A DNA stretch of 64,000 bases, from assembly GCF_021462225.1 (NCBI RefSeq), contig NC_061813.1, positions 23,088,442 through 23,152,441 on the forward strand, in the 5' to 3' direction. Of the stretch, positions 37,350-49,914 are shown piece after piece. Source of the stretch: Girardinichthys multiradiatus. Lineage: Eukaryota; Chordata; Actinopteri; Cyprinodontiformes; Goodeidae. Position 1 is the stretch's first letter. Every line of letters begins with the position of its first letter. The position numbers were made by a program, and so were the translations under genes. The notes beneath the pieces are model-generated. The model searched no databases, was not told the DNA's origin, and saw only the letters and a list, made by a program, of their open reading frames with translations.

Positions 37350-37800
37350 TGTCACAGGCCTAGGCTGCTGGACGACACATGGACCACATTTTCTCACACT
37401 GTTCCCTCCTTCTATTCTCAATTCATGTATTATCTTTATTTTAGTGTTGCCATTAACTCTGAGTTCTCCCTCTGTTTTAGCATTTAACTGAAGGTAGGCC
37501 TGGCCCGGTGCTTCTGTGATTGGCTGTGCCTTTACTGGAAGGGACCATCGACTGAGGTAAACGTTGCCATTAACTTTATTCTCTTTTTTTCTTTCCATAG
37601 AAAATACACTTGGCCCAAAGATGTTGTGCTTAGCTGGGCCTTTTACTGGCAGAACTATTGTTCCCTTTACCTCTACTCTGGTTTTTCTTTTCCATAGAAA
37701 GTATGCCTTGGCACATGCCTCAGTATTTTTTCTCTGTCTTCTCTCCTTTTTCTTAACTATAGGGGCCTTAACAATGGAGCAATAGAAAATAAAAATGTCC
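37350..37800 (+). repeat. L2-like LINE 3' UTR fragment
   Basis: It shares with 42200-42700 and 47060-47800 the phrases ggcctaggctgctgg, gccattaact, and the recurring tttccatagaaa spaced about 100 bases apart (37599 and 37696). It is non-coding and its terminal tail is missing. Confidence 0.6.
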
Positions 37801-38084
37801 TCTTATTTTTTTAACCTCCAAAAAGCTGATCACTCCCTGCAGACAAATGTTTTAGGTTTTTATTAATTCTCATAACAGGTGTTTTAAGAAGCAATCTAGA
37901 AAACACATTTTACAAATACTGCTGAATTGTCATCCCACCCTCCTTTACTTTTGAGCTGGTTTCATCTTGTTTCATTTCTATGCCATTCCTTCAGTCAGCC
38001 ATTGAGAGGAAAAGTAAAGGAACTACATCTAAATCACACTGTAAATCAAAATAAAATACAATAGAAAAACTATGGATGGCATTG

Positions 38085-38215
38085 TCTGTGATGGACTGGC
38101 GACCTGTCCAGGGTGTACCCCGCCTCCCGCCCATAGACTGCTGGAGATAGGCACCAGCTTCCCCGCAACCCACTATGGAAGAAGCAGTAGAAAATGACTG
38201 ACTGACTGACTGGAT
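38085..38215 (+). repeat. RTE/Rex3-like retroelement 3' end
   Basis: The sequence gatggactggcgacctgtcc and agactgctggagataggcac is followed by a short tandem tail gactgactgactggatgg. It is the same family as the inverse copy at 14405-14610. It is non-coding. Confidence 0.55.
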
Positions 38216-39359
38216 GGCACTTTACCATTTAAGTGGAGGCAGAAGACTCCCCAGACCCCTAGTCTCCAGAACCTACATGGCAGCATAATGTAAATAAGCT
38301 CCCCAGTATTTGTAGAAACAGCATCCCAGTGACTGTTTTCACACTAAACCAAGCTGGCTAAACTAAACCTAGCTTAATTCTAGTTCAATTCTTTAACAAA
38401 AATTGGAAAATTTATTTTCTTTAAAGAAAAAAAACTTGTTAACTTAAAAGAAGAAAATCGGACTTCTTTTCTTTCTTAGTATTATATGGGGTTTCAGAAT
38501 CCTGTCAGCTTCAAACCAGGCCTTGCTTTAAGGATTTAGTCCCACACAGCAACAGGTGGCCCCAATAAAAACACACTGGGTGCCCTGGAATAATGTTTTG
38601 GATAATGTCACAAAGTGTCAACTGGCGTAACTGTCAAACCGTATACAAAGGGACTGTAAAACCCCTACCCGTCATTAAGAAAGCCTTCAAAAAAAGGGCT
38701 TGTATTTAACAGGGCTGCTGTTAAGTAGATCATGAAAGGAAAATAAGAAAGAAATCCCTCTGAAAGCACCTCTTTAATGCCAGGCTCATTTTTCCACAAT
38801 GAAATGACATCCTACTGTACAGACCTCCGAGGCTCTGTAAGAAACCCCACACGAAGAGTGTGCATGTTTTTGGCTCTTGCACGCACTCAGTTTTAGTCCA
38901 AATGTGTAAAGGCTCCCAGCTTTTCTCACTCTCAGTATTATAAAGCTTTAAAGAAGAAATCATATTTAAGCCCATGACAATAGTTGCATCCTGTGTTTTA
39001 AACAGTGTGTGTATACTTAATCTACTTTACACTGATGCATAAAAACTAGTTTCCATTTAAACACCAACTTTATTTGCTTTATTGAGAAGATGTGCTCTCC
39101 TTCAGGATCTGTGCCACACATGGATCTGCTCACAACAGACATACACAAAGATTGCTAAAGAGGCAGAAGTAAACAGCTAGACCGCCTCTGTCTAAAGGTT
39201 AAGAAAATATACAAAAACTAAGTGCAAAAATAACAATTTGTGGTCTTTGTGTTGGCCATTTTGTTTGCCTAGCCTGTACTTTCTGGAGTCTTGTGATGAT
39301 TATTTCCAGAAAGTCACTGTGCAAACCTAGGGATTATCCTGTCTGTCAAACAAGAATTT
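38216..39359. other. No gene recognised (intron 2)
   Basis: AT-rich intronic DNA without recognisable elements. Confidence 0.45.
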
Positions 39360-39782
39360 TCATTTATAATGTTTTGTGCAAGTGTTTATACCTCTTAATC
39401 TTTTTCACATTTTGTCACGTTACAACCAAAAACTTTTACATATTTTATTGGGATTAATGTTTTTATTTTACAAATAAAAATCCTAAATATTTTGTTTGCA
39501 TTTGTATTTAGTCCCCTTTACTCTCATTCGCCTATGTAACACCCACTGTAACCAATTGCAAACCAAATCCAGCTGTTTTTTGAAGGTTTGTTAGAAAAAA
39601 GATGAGGGGTAAATGTTTGGAGACGTTCAAACTAGAATTAGGTTATAAAGCAATATCACAAGCTTTAAACATCCCGCAGAGCTCCATTCATCCATTGCTG
39701 AAAAATGGAAAGAGCATGGGACCACTGCAAACCTAGAAAGGCTGTCCAACCTAAACTGAAAGGCTGGGCAAGGAGAGCATTA
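39360..39782 (+). mobile_element. Old Tc1 element, left part (split by a retroposon)
   Basis: It starts with an inverted-repeat end of the same type as 30306 (ttttgtcacgttacaaccaa) and proceeds into decayed transposase, ending KGWARRAL at 39759-39782. The reading continues exactly at 41705 after the retroposon. Confidence 0.75.
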
Positions 39783-41688
39783 TTATTACAATTTTTTTTT
39801 TTTTACCATGTCCTGTCCGGCAGAGTAGCACTCAGAATTGTTGTCTGAGGCCAAGAAAAAGCCCAACAGATTTACTTTCACAAGTGGAGCATTACAGCTA
39901 ACGCTTTAAAGCTCTGCTTGATATTCATAAAAAGAAACTTTATTAGAAACTGCTTTAGGATTATTTCAATTGTTACGGACATGGAAACGTTCGTATTACC
40001 AGCTTTTTTACCGCAAGGGGCATGGTACTTATGAATGCAAGATGTATTTAGTGGTAAATGCGGCTCAATATAGAACATTTGTGTATCTGTTAACATCTGA
40101 ATCTAAACACCTGTGGGTCTGAGTGTGAGCGCGCATGTGCATACAAGGTTTCTCCATAAAAATATGCAATAGTGAGTGTGAGGAGCCACAGACCCGTCCC
40201 CCTGGATCTGGGACAGATACAGAGGAGATCCGAGCCACAGACATGCAAAGGCCCCCCAGAGCACAGAAACCCCAGGAGAACCACCGCCGGGACTACCGTA
40301 ATACCCCCAGAGAGGAGCAGGGGAGAATCCCAGGGAAACCACGCAGCAGCCACAGTGTAGAAGCCCCAGGGAGCTGCAGCGACGAGCCCACAGGCCCCAC
40401 CCGCAGCCGTCTACGCCCGAGCGGATCCAGCCATGGACCCAGAGACCCGAGATCCCGAGACATATCACTCCCCAAGCAGAGGCCCGACCGCAGGGGTCCA
40501 GGCCCCGGCAAGCAGCCACCGGGAGTGAGCCAGCACACACCAAAGCACCCAGCCCCGGATACCAAGAACCACAAGTACACCAGCGGGCAGAGATACCAAC
40601 CACCGGCAGGTAGTGTGGCAGGGAGGGAGTAGGCCCCACATTCGATGGGGGCATAAACTGATCCAGGAGAGGGAGCAGCCCACGACCCAACCTGACACAG
40701 AAAACAGGCACACACAATCACACATTTCCACCCTGATGCGTACACATAAAAACACTCACAGCCACACACCCAATGTAATGACAAATAACAATGGACGTCG
40801 TACACTCACTCACACTCCCCATACATACTCTATACTCCCAGGTGCAGGTGCCGATACCCTAACCAGCCCCCGGACCCAGGGGGTCATGTACAAAAGAGGG
40901 GTCTACATGGTCCAAACAAGCCCGCCAAACAGAGCCACCACAGAATAAAATAGTCCTAACCCCCAACGAATTCCGATCCCAACTCCATGAGCCCCCCACC
41001 CCTAAAGAACCCTGACATGAATATCCCCACTGGGTCACCCCCAACCAAGATACAGATATCGAGCACATGCCCCCAAACCCAAACGCCATGAACCCCCCCC
41101 CCCCACAGTACCCCAAAAAGCAGATGAAGCAATACCTACACAGCGCAGGCTCCACACACAGCCCCGCTCCAAGCACCCCCAGACCCCAAGCCTACCTCCA
41201 CCTGCTCAAATGTGGTGTTGATGCATGTTGTTGCAGTGTGCATTTAAAAAGAAAAACAGGTGGGGAAGAGGGTGTGCCACACCCCCACCCCACCCCCACC
41301 CCCACCCAGAACCCTAAATGTCTACATGCAATTTGACCGTTAGAGGTGAGCACAGGCACCAGAGGTTAGGGTAATAAAATACCCTCCCTCTTAGTGCCAT
41401 TAATCGCACTCACACCCAAGTCCCTAAATGTGAATGCCATGAAAATGTTATAAATGAGTGTCTAACTTGTATGGGAAGTGAAGGACTGGGGGGCAAAATG
41501 GTCTCCCAGGGAGCCAGCTCCCCAGCTGACCCCAATAGGCACCCCCGTTTGCCGAGTTCCAACAAAGGACAAAGGCATAGGCACAAAGGAGGGCACATGA
41601 CCAACATGCCCAATCACCCCAGAACCACGGGGCAGAGCCAACAGAGTGCCCAGTCCCTGATGCCCGGCACCAGCCCCAGCCACCACCA
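39783..41688 (-). mobile_element. G-rich poly(A) retroposon, copy 1
   Basis: The insertion is flanked by a 16-bp duplication, ggcaaggagagcatta (39767-39782 and 41689-41704). The minus strand ends in poly(A) (plus-strand T run at 39792-39804), so it was inserted as RNA copied on the minus strand. The body, 40190-41690, is strongly C-rich on the plus strand, meaning the element's own sense strand is G-rich. Open frames appear on both strands because stops are rare in such composition. None resembles reverse transcriptase, endonuclease or any domain. It shares most blocks with copy 2 (50467-54240) but has internal deletions and a shorter 5' end. Confidence 0.8.
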
Positions 41689-41965
41689 GGCAAGGAGAGC
41701 ATTAATCAGAGAAGCAGCCAGGAGACCAATTGTAACATTGGAAGAACTGCAGAACTTCACGGCTCAGATGGAAGAAACTGTCAACTGGACAACTATTAGT
41801 TGTGCAAGACACACAGCTGGGGTTTATGAAAGAGTCGTAATAAGAAGCAAACGTTTAAAGGAAGCTATACACAGTCCGGTTTGCCCTTTGCCACAAGCCA
41901 TGTAGGGGACACAGCAAACACATAGCAGAAAGTGCTCTGGTCAGATAACTCTAACCTGACAATGA
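41689..41965 (+). mobile_element. Old Tc1 element, right part
   Basis: It continues the frame broken at 39782. After the duplicated ARRAL it reads IREAARRPIVTLEELQNFTA and TISCARHTAGVYERVVI, the second HTH and linker of a Tc1 transposase. It then decays (ctctggtcagat near 41936, the SDE region). The right end is not visible. Confidence 0.8.
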
Positions 41966-41989
41966 GTTAAAGGGAGAAGACAAAAAATA

Positions 41990-43114
41990 GCTATTTGCAC
42001 ACTCGCAGCACCAATAATGCGCAACGTGGTTCCTAGAGTCTCAAGAAGTAGAATGGGAGGCAGATCCTTTAATTATCAGGCTCCTCTCCTGTGGAACCAG
42101 CTCCCAGTTTTAGTCCATGAGGCAGACACCATGTCTACTTTTAAGGCTAGGCTTAAAAATTTTCTTTTTGATAAAGCCTATAGTTAGAGTGGCTTAGGTT
42201 ATTCTGAACAATCTCTGTACTTATGCTGCTATAGGCTTAGGCTGCTGAAGGACATAATGACCACTTTCACTCTCTCTGCTAAATTCTCATACTACTCTCC
42301 AATTTTGCATTATTTGCTCTTATTTCAGCTTTTATCTTTATGTTCTCTCTCTTTTCGATTCCTAGAAGCTGGCCTAACTCTGTGTCTACCTGTAACACCT
42401 TCCTTGAGGGGGGCATCGTCCAAGCTTCTGCTGCCAACAACTCAATGTTCAACTGTCTTTCAGTGTTTAACCCTATTTTTCTACTAGACATAGCTACTGA
42501 CTGAGCTTTTACTGTGACTAACTAGATGTGCTCTCTTTCATACCCTAAACTCGAAAACTGGCCCAGAGTTTATCTGTTTTTTCTTCCTAGATGAAGCCAC
42601 TAAAGGAGCTACATCCATTAACATTTTTAAAAAAAAATTATTTTATATTTCCCATAGAAAGTACTCCTGGGTCAGTGATTCTGTGTTCTTTTTCTGTCTC
42701 TGCTCTGTTCTCTCAAACCCCCAGTCGGTTGTGGCAGATGGATGCTCACACTGAGCCTGGTTCTGCTGGAGGTTTCTTCCTGTTAAAAGGGAGTTTTTCC
42801 TCTCTACTACATGCATGAGGGATTGCTGCAAAGTCAATGCCAGTGACTGTCCACTGTTGCTACATGCTCATCCAGGAGGAGTTAATGCTGCAAGTCTCTG
42901 ACTCGATGCAATTTGGTGGGTTTCCTTAGACAGAAAAACCTTTTAACCAATTTGAATAAATAGCTGAATATGACTGCACTGTTCAATAGTTAGGATTAAT
43001 TGGAACATATGTACCTGACTTGAAATCTGTATGATTCGATTGAATTGACTTTGTGAAGTGCCTTGAGATGACATGTGTTGTGAATTGGCGCTATATAAAT
43101 AAAACTGAACTGAA
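41990..43114 (+). mobile_element. L2-like LINE, C-terminus and 3' UTR
   Basis: From 42030 the frame reads RVSRSRMGGRSFNYQAPLLW, then NQLPVLVHEADTMSTFKARL and NFLFDKAYS before a stop at about 42186. This is the C-terminal end of an L2/Rex-type ORF. About 900 bases of 3' untranslated sequence follow. The element finishes with attggcgctatataaataaa and actgaactgaa. The 5' parts, including reverse transcriptase, are missing. The same 3' end occurs at 17068. Confidence 0.75.
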
Positions 43115-43379
43115 TCGGATTTAATCATTCTTGAGGATCTGAAAAGTAAGCTAATCTGCCAGGTATATGATGGAGCTAGAGTGATGAGGGCTGCCACTGT
43201 AGGGAAAACCTGATCATGCAACAAGCCATTTTTCACATTTCCAAGATGAGAATGCCATTTTTGACATGGATGGATTGCCAACTTTTTTTTCAGACCACTA
43301 AAGCATACAGCTGTTCTTGATAAAATGGTGGCCCATAGATTTTCAACATCCAGTAACGTCAAATGGAACTTTCACAACT

Positions 43380-44350
43380 GAGCCATCAATACTGTGTTTG
43401 GCCAAATTCAGTGTTTTGAGTGCAACATTCAGGTGACTTTGACCCCAGAACCATCAGAGAGACAGGAGCCTTGGCCATGCTGCTGGAACAAAAACTTGCT
43501 CAAGAACTTTTTCACCACATCGTGCCACATGTGGACTTCCTTTACACCAAGCTCTAGAAGAAGAACATCAACTCAGTCCACATCAAAGGGAGTGTCCAGC
43601 AGTTCGAACAGGACACACAAAACACACATCAGGTAATAAGTGTTCCTGTAATACGATCATTACTTTTTTCATCATTATCTCTGTCCCCTTTCGGATTATT
43701 ATGACTTCTCTTTATCCTTCACATAAATTCTCTCCATTCCTTGGGTGAACAAAGCATTGAGGCTTTGCCAGGAAGAAGAGGTGTCGAGTATTCAGTTCAG
43801 AGTATCATTAAAGTGTTGACGAAGTGATAAGTTTAGAAGAAGTGGTGTCTGCAACTCCCTTCTGGGACACACCAGGGAGCACTTCTCCTACACAGACCAT
43901 CTTGTCTGTGCAATGTGTTGCAAGGGGACAGGTTTGAGGAACGTCACAGGACATTTCCTGAGGATGCACAGCACAGCACCTTGAAAGCCCATCCAATGCT
44001 GAATGGAAGCAAGCTGAAGACAGAGCTTTGTCTCATCTACAGCAAAGAAGAGTTCAACCCCTGTTGTGATGCTGTGGACCTACTTTTGTTGCTCACGGAA
44101 AACAATCTAAGAGATCTTTTCAGAAACTGTCACTGTTCTAAAGATCATCATCGCCACACCCATGACCAGAGCAGAAGCTGAGAGGCACCTTTCAACCTTG
44201 AAAAGAGTTTAAACATGACCCAGAAGAAGCTGAATGCACTGGCCAAGTTCTCCTTGGAAAACAGTCATATTTGTGAAGTGACAGATTTCAATCAGAAAGT
44301 CACAGAAAATTGTGCCGGCCTGAAAAGAAGACCACAATTTATGTGGAAGT
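43380..44350 (+). pseudogene. hAT-type transposase relic (ZMYM-like)
   Basis: Two diagnostic parts of a hAT transposase are visible in the right order. At about 43465-43560 it reads GALAMLLEQKLAQELFHHIV and PHVDFLYTKL, then SVHIKGSVQQFEQDTQ. At 44160-44210 it reads PMTRAEAERHLSTLKRV, the C-terminal dimerisation block of hAT enzymes, ending in a stop, with LNALAKFSLE in a shifted frame just after. The frames are broken by stops and shifts and the terminal repeats are not recognisable. It ends only about 130 bases from the splice donor of the host exon 44968-44478. Confidence 0.7.
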
Positions 44351-44477
44351 AGAGTTTTAATGTTGTTATAATCCTCTAGTGCCCCCCCCCATCAGTATAC
44401 CTCAGTGGAAGGTTAATTTAATTTTTGGACATTGTTTCTTGGACAAGTAAAAATATCAGTCTGTTTTTGTGTCTTAC

Positions 44478-44968
44478 CTCAGACAGATATGCCCTTAGGC
44501 TGGCACCAAGGCTGTCTGTGGTACTTAGTCCTGGAGGGGTGAGCAGTGGTCGAGGAAGAGGCGGCTGACTTGTGGGTGTCACAGGTCTGCTCCTTGACCT
44601 CCGGAATGTTACTTCTTTATGAGCTCCAGGGTGAAAGGAGGACCGCGTCAGTAAGCTGTTTGGGGTCAGGGGTCTGCTGGGTGTTCTAGGAGTTTGAGTC
44701 CTGCTACCAGGGTTGCTGGGGGTCCGGCCCATGGACATGGACAAGGAGGTGGGCTTGGGGCTCAACAAGGGGAGGCCAATGCCGCAGGGCTTGCCTGAGA
44801 GGCCACCAGCTGGAGACTGAGGCCTGGAGATGAGGCTGGTGAGGGGAAGAGTGTCCGGTAGTGTTCGGTGGCTTAGAGGGGTATGGAGTAGACTCCCATG
44901 TGGATTGTTGGTGTTCCGAGTAGTCATCTTTCCTACTTCTGCCAGTTTGGCCAGGTCTTTCTCAACCT
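44478..44968 (-). CDS. Host gene, second visible exon (Ser/Pro/Thr-rich)
   Basis: A 491-base exon with an acceptor (ctccttctctttttcag) and donor GAG|gtaaga. With the base left over from the exon at 56462 it reads EVEKDLAKLAEVGKMTT, the end of a short coiled coil. About 140 residues rich in Ser, Pro, Thr and Arg follow, with many SP/TP sites (SRTQTPRTPSRPLTPNSLL, SRSRPVTPTS). It ends SLRAYLSE in phase 0. The composition suggests a disordered, phospho-regulated linker, as in many centrosome or microtubule-associated proteins. That is only a guess from composition; I cannot name the protein. Confidence 0.85.
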
Positions 44969-47059
44969 CTGAAAAAGAGAAGGAGTTAACATTCAAAGGT
45001 TATTATTTTAATTTAAAGCAGGCATATCATATTTAAAATAATGATAAAAAGAATATCTTTGAAAAATCTAAAAAATAGCTATGAAAAAATAAAACTGTGA
45101 ATGTGGTTTAAGTCTTTTTTTAATATATAATTACTAAAGCACACTTCAAGGTTTAAATGTCTATTATTTGTGGTTAGCACAGGAACCACAAATCTGACTT
45201 TTACCTCATTCACCAGCCTTTCTTCAAAATATGTTTGATGAAGCTTTTGATTAGTCACAACCTCTTTCCACACATTTATGGTGTCTTCAAAATGTCAATG
45301 TTTCTATGACTCTTAAGAGTCTGGTCTGAATGTCAATACATCAAAGTGCTCTTACGTGAATGATATCATTTAGCTAATTTCAGAAAAGCTTTTAAAATGA
45401 TCCATCATTATTTAAAGAATTTTTAACTAATAATTATGGGTTTGAAACCGTAAATTCTGAAAACAGCTGATTGATTCTTGAATGTCTCTGTAGTCCAAAG
45501 AATGTGGAAGAGAAACAAAAAATAAAATCCATTTATCTTATTGACTTTCAAATGACTTGGCTACACATTTTCCAAAGCCTGCCTGTGATTGGCTGATAAG
45601 GCCCTCATGATAGCTCTTTCTCTTGAAGCATCAAGCTCCCAAAGCAACTAACTTTTGAGACAGAGAAAAAAATTAGGGCCAGCAGGAGATTCAGGCTGAG
45701 TGAGAACCAGGCCTGATCACTCTTAATTTATTTGTTGTTTTTCTGATCTGTGTAGATTAACTTACAATAAATGTTTTCTTTTGTGTTGTACACTTTGCTG
45801 TTTAGGTTTAGATTTTTTTTTTTTTTTTACTTTGCATAACTTTATTCTTCGATTTGTGTGAAAATTTTAGTGATGACAAATAAATCTTATTTAAGTAATG
45901 TACAAAACCTCCTTCCATCTTTAAATGTGTGATGGAATTTGTTTAATAAAAAGTAAAAGATTTCATCCTTCAGAAAGATTTCTGATAAATTATGAATGAT
46001 TTATTTACATCATTTAGTTTAATCTAGCATATCAATGCTATATAATGCAACATCTTGGCTTCTTTTACCCACCTGTTAATGACAAGTTGGATTAATACGT
46101 ATATTTTAATCCAAAGGAGAAGTTTGATTAGGAATTTTTCTTACTTCTCTTTTTTCTGTATTCAAACCCTTCTTCCACAAATTGAAATGGCATTTGGACT
46201 CAGTTTGCAGATCTTCGTGATAGAGCCTGTAATACTCCGTACAAATCCCAGATCACTAAGAAATTATCTTCCAAGATTCCATCGTAACGAAAGCCTGCTT
46301 TTGATCAGAACTCAGAAGGAAAAAAAAAACATGCAGGTCTGCGTCCCACTGGATGATTCACAAATTTTACTGAGCATTAAAGAGGGCGAAACTTGCTCAC
46401 TCTCATCCTTCTTCTGGGTAATAGATGACAATATTTATAGATCTTGTAAACTGTGGTGAATTCAGCTTCCCCTTTTTAAAAAAGTACCAAGTTGAGATAC
46501 AGTGAGCACATCTTAGTATCTTTTCTACCATTTCATGACAAAAACTAATTTGTTTGCTTCTCTGCTGGTTTTCAGAACAATTTCTGTCTGTGAAAGGGTA
46601 GATACGGCCAACTTGTGGGATCAACATCTGCCCCACCGCCCATTTGTTATGTTTTTGATACAAATGTTGGCAATGTTGTCTTCAACAAAGCTGTCTGGGA
46701 GTTTTTATGTTCTAGGAATAATTTTACGAATGAGTCATCAAGAGTGAGTCCTTCTGAGGAGCTGTGTATGTGTGGCGTCAAGTGAATAACAAAAGGAAGC
46801 ATGACAAATATTCCATAAACCTTAACCTCCTTGTTTTTGAGCAAATACTGCTTTTGCTCCCATGCAAACAACATTTTTCCATGAGCTAATATGAACCACA
46901 TGTTGCCTCTCGCTGACAAACGTTCATTTAGTATGCAAAGCAGAAGATGTCTGCCATGCTACCCATCATTAAGCGTACTGAAATAAGCTTGTTTACGTAT
47001 GTTTTCCAGACTGTTTAGGGTTCATATATATGTTTATTTGACAATCGTTTTAAGTTTTT

Positions 47060-47835
47060 GAACGTCCGAAGGCCTTTCCATGGAAGGTAGGCCTGGCTTT
47101 ATGCTTCTTGTGTTTGGCTGTCTCATTTCTGGAAATGAGACAATTTAAAGATACACTGAACCTAGTGATTCCGTGTTTAGCTGATTTTGTTTTCCTTTAC
47201 AGAGTCACGGACAAAGCTATTACTGCAATTAACATTTTGTACTCTGTTTCTCTGTCCTTAGATAGTTTCCGGTGCCCAGTGACTCTGTATTTAGCTATGT
47301 CTGATTCTGGATTGAGCTATTGCTGAGATTCATTGCACTTTGCTTGTTTTTATTTCCATAGAAAGTATTCCTGAATAAGTGGTTTTGTATTTAGGATGTG
47401 CTTGTGGCCTAGCCAAAGTAATTACCAATGGTAATGCTGCCATTAACTACGTGTACTTTCTTTGTTATTTCTTTCCATAGAAAGTTCTGTTTTTTTGTAT
47501 TGTATGTTTCCTGTCCTCTCAGCCCCTAGTTGTTTGGTTCTGCTTGAGCCTTTCTTTGTTCAAATGAAAGGGTTCTGTTCCATTGTCATCAGTGGATTCT
47601 CTGTGAAAGGGATTTATGATCAACTGAAATCAATTCTACAGTATAATAATTTGGACATAATGTATGTATTTTGATCTTGGCTACATGTTTGGACTGGACT
47701 GATTTGAGCTGTATTTGAACAGAATTATAGGTAAATATAAATTTGCCCTGTTTGTGTTGTAAAGTGCCTTGAGTGATTTTTGTTGTATACTTGTGCTGTG
47801 GAAATGTACCCAAGTGGTTATTAAGGAAAGTCAAC
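47060..47835 (+). repeat. L2-like LINE 3' UTR fragment
   Basis: It shares tccatggaaggtaggcctgg, the recurring tttccatagaaagt (47355 and 47475) and the terminal phrase aaagtgccttgag (47761) with the LINE ends at 37350 and 41990. It is non-coding. Confidence 0.6.
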
Positions 47836-49159
47836 TTTTACTGTGCTGTTTAGTTTATGTGCTCAATAATTTGTATGTATACTGCTTGTCATCAAGCCTG
47901 TTTCTGTGTATCTTCAATGCTACAACAAATAAGGTAATGAATAACCATTTTTTTGTTTTTGACCAAAATATTTTTAAGATAGTTTAATGTGTAGTAGCTC
48001 AGACCATATCATGACATCAGCTTTTGGTTGCATTTAAATTAAACTTTAAAGCAACACTCTAATTAACCGACACGCCTGCACAGCTCCCGACCGTAAGACC
48101 GAACCTAACTCCAGGGAAACACCCTTGTGTCGCACTGAAATAAATTTTACACAGTTCAAACTAAAAAAAACATTATCTGTATGACTCTCTAGTGTGAGTT
48201 CCTAACCGCCTACACTGTGTTAATAGATTCTTGTGTGATTATTATATTCAGCTGTAAACAGGATATGTTCATTAGCTGTCTGTTCCCGTAAAGCTGATGT
48301 GTTGGACTGAAGATATTTACAATTGTAATGATAACACCACATGTTTTTTTTCGTAAATCTTCCTCCCTTCCATAAACGGTTACAACAGTCATGATCTTAC
48401 TGTAAACTAGTTCTTCAGTCTTCCTAACATTAAAGAGCAGTCTAATAAAAGCAGTGTCTTTTTAAGATTCTTTGCTGTTGATATAGTAAACATGGTTTTA
48501 CTTTTACAGCAACCGATGACAGCATCTTGTGACCACAGATGTGAAAAATGCACACATCAAAAATACAGCTGGTATTAAGTTTGCATCATTGTGATCTGAA
48601 TTTCAGAATAAAGATACAGAAAAAGAAAGCAAAGTGGAAAATAAGACAGAGGAGACAAGAAGAAATACACACAAACCAAATCTATTAAAGCCTTTGATCA
48701 AGAAGCAGATGCACGTGCTGAGAGAGTACACGGCCACAGCACGCTATAAAACCATCAGAACTCATGCAAGCCTTATTGGGTCCCTCCTCTGAAAACAAAC
48801 AAGAGCACTAATGACATACTTGCCTGCAGGCCTATAACTATGCCGAATGAAGCCTGCTGAATAAATTAAAACACCACCTACTGAATCCAGAATAAACAGA
48901 CAATGTACACTTTCCTAACGATGTAATGTTTGTAGTAAAAAGCCAATTCAACTTCGGTACTTTTAGAGTACTTCCAGATGCATCTAAAAACCATGAGATG
49001 ATATTAGATTCTTTGAGAAATGTGATCTCATGATTGGCAAATTTCCCCAAAAAACAATCGTTTAATTGTGCACTTAATATAGTTTTCATGAAAAAAATAC
49101 CTTTTCTGATTCTGTGAAGACTATAGAGCCATCCTCTACTGATAAGTGTGAAGAGATGT

Positions 49160-49760
49160 CAGACTTTTAACAGATGTACAGTACTTTGCAAATTAAAACC
49201 ACTTAAAAAAGTAAAAACAAGATTTTTCCGTAGTACTGTAGAGCAACCTAACAAATAATTTTTTGTTAAAAAAAAACATTACTGTATTTCTCATTCACTT
49301 TCCCATTAATGTTTACTTAAAGTTTACACACAATGTTCTGGCTAATTCTGAGTAAACAAAATACAAAATAATATTTTCATTTGATGATTTCATTTAAAGA
49401 GAGAAAAACTATCCAAATTAATCTGGCTCTATGTGAAAAAGTAACACCTAAACATAATAACTGTAGATTCTTGTAGAGGACCTTTGGCTCACTCTTGTGT
49501 GCAGAACTGTTTTAATGTCACATTGGCGGATTTTTGAACAAGAATGACCTGTTTAAGGTCATCCTAAAGAACCTCAGTCTAATTCTTTTTGAGCCAGTCA
49601 AGAGTGGACTTACTGGTGCACTTTGGATCGCTTTCCTGATGGAAAACCCAACTGTCCATGGGCCTAAGGTCATTTTGTTTCACTCAGGGAGTGGTTGGTT
49701 TGTATAGCTAAAATGAAATCATCATTTGAAAATGATAATTTATGTATTAACTCAGCTTAT
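49160..49760 (-). mobile_element. Decayed Tc1-like fragment
   Basis: The plus strand has the inverse-Tc1 phrases tatgtgaaaaagtaacacct (about 49431) and ctttggatcgctttcctgat (about 49621). The second corresponds to the region before the second catalytic Asp in reverse orientation. Limits and family are uncertain. Confidence 0.4.
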
Positions 49761-49914
49761 ATCTGATATAACATCTCTTTGATGATCTGTGCAATTTAAG
49801 TAAAAAACAAAAATAGAAGAAATCTGTAAGTGAGCAAAAGAAATTTAGTTTGCCCTTACCTTAGTAAACATCTATATTATATATACTTTATTATATATAC
49901 TTTATTTTCCTGAA

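Noticed and set aside
40103..41702. Long overlapping open frames on both strands
   Set aside because: The region is very C-rich on one strand, so stop codons are rare in all frames. The predicted products are low-complexity Pro/Thr/Arg or Gly/Trp/Leu strings with no domain.
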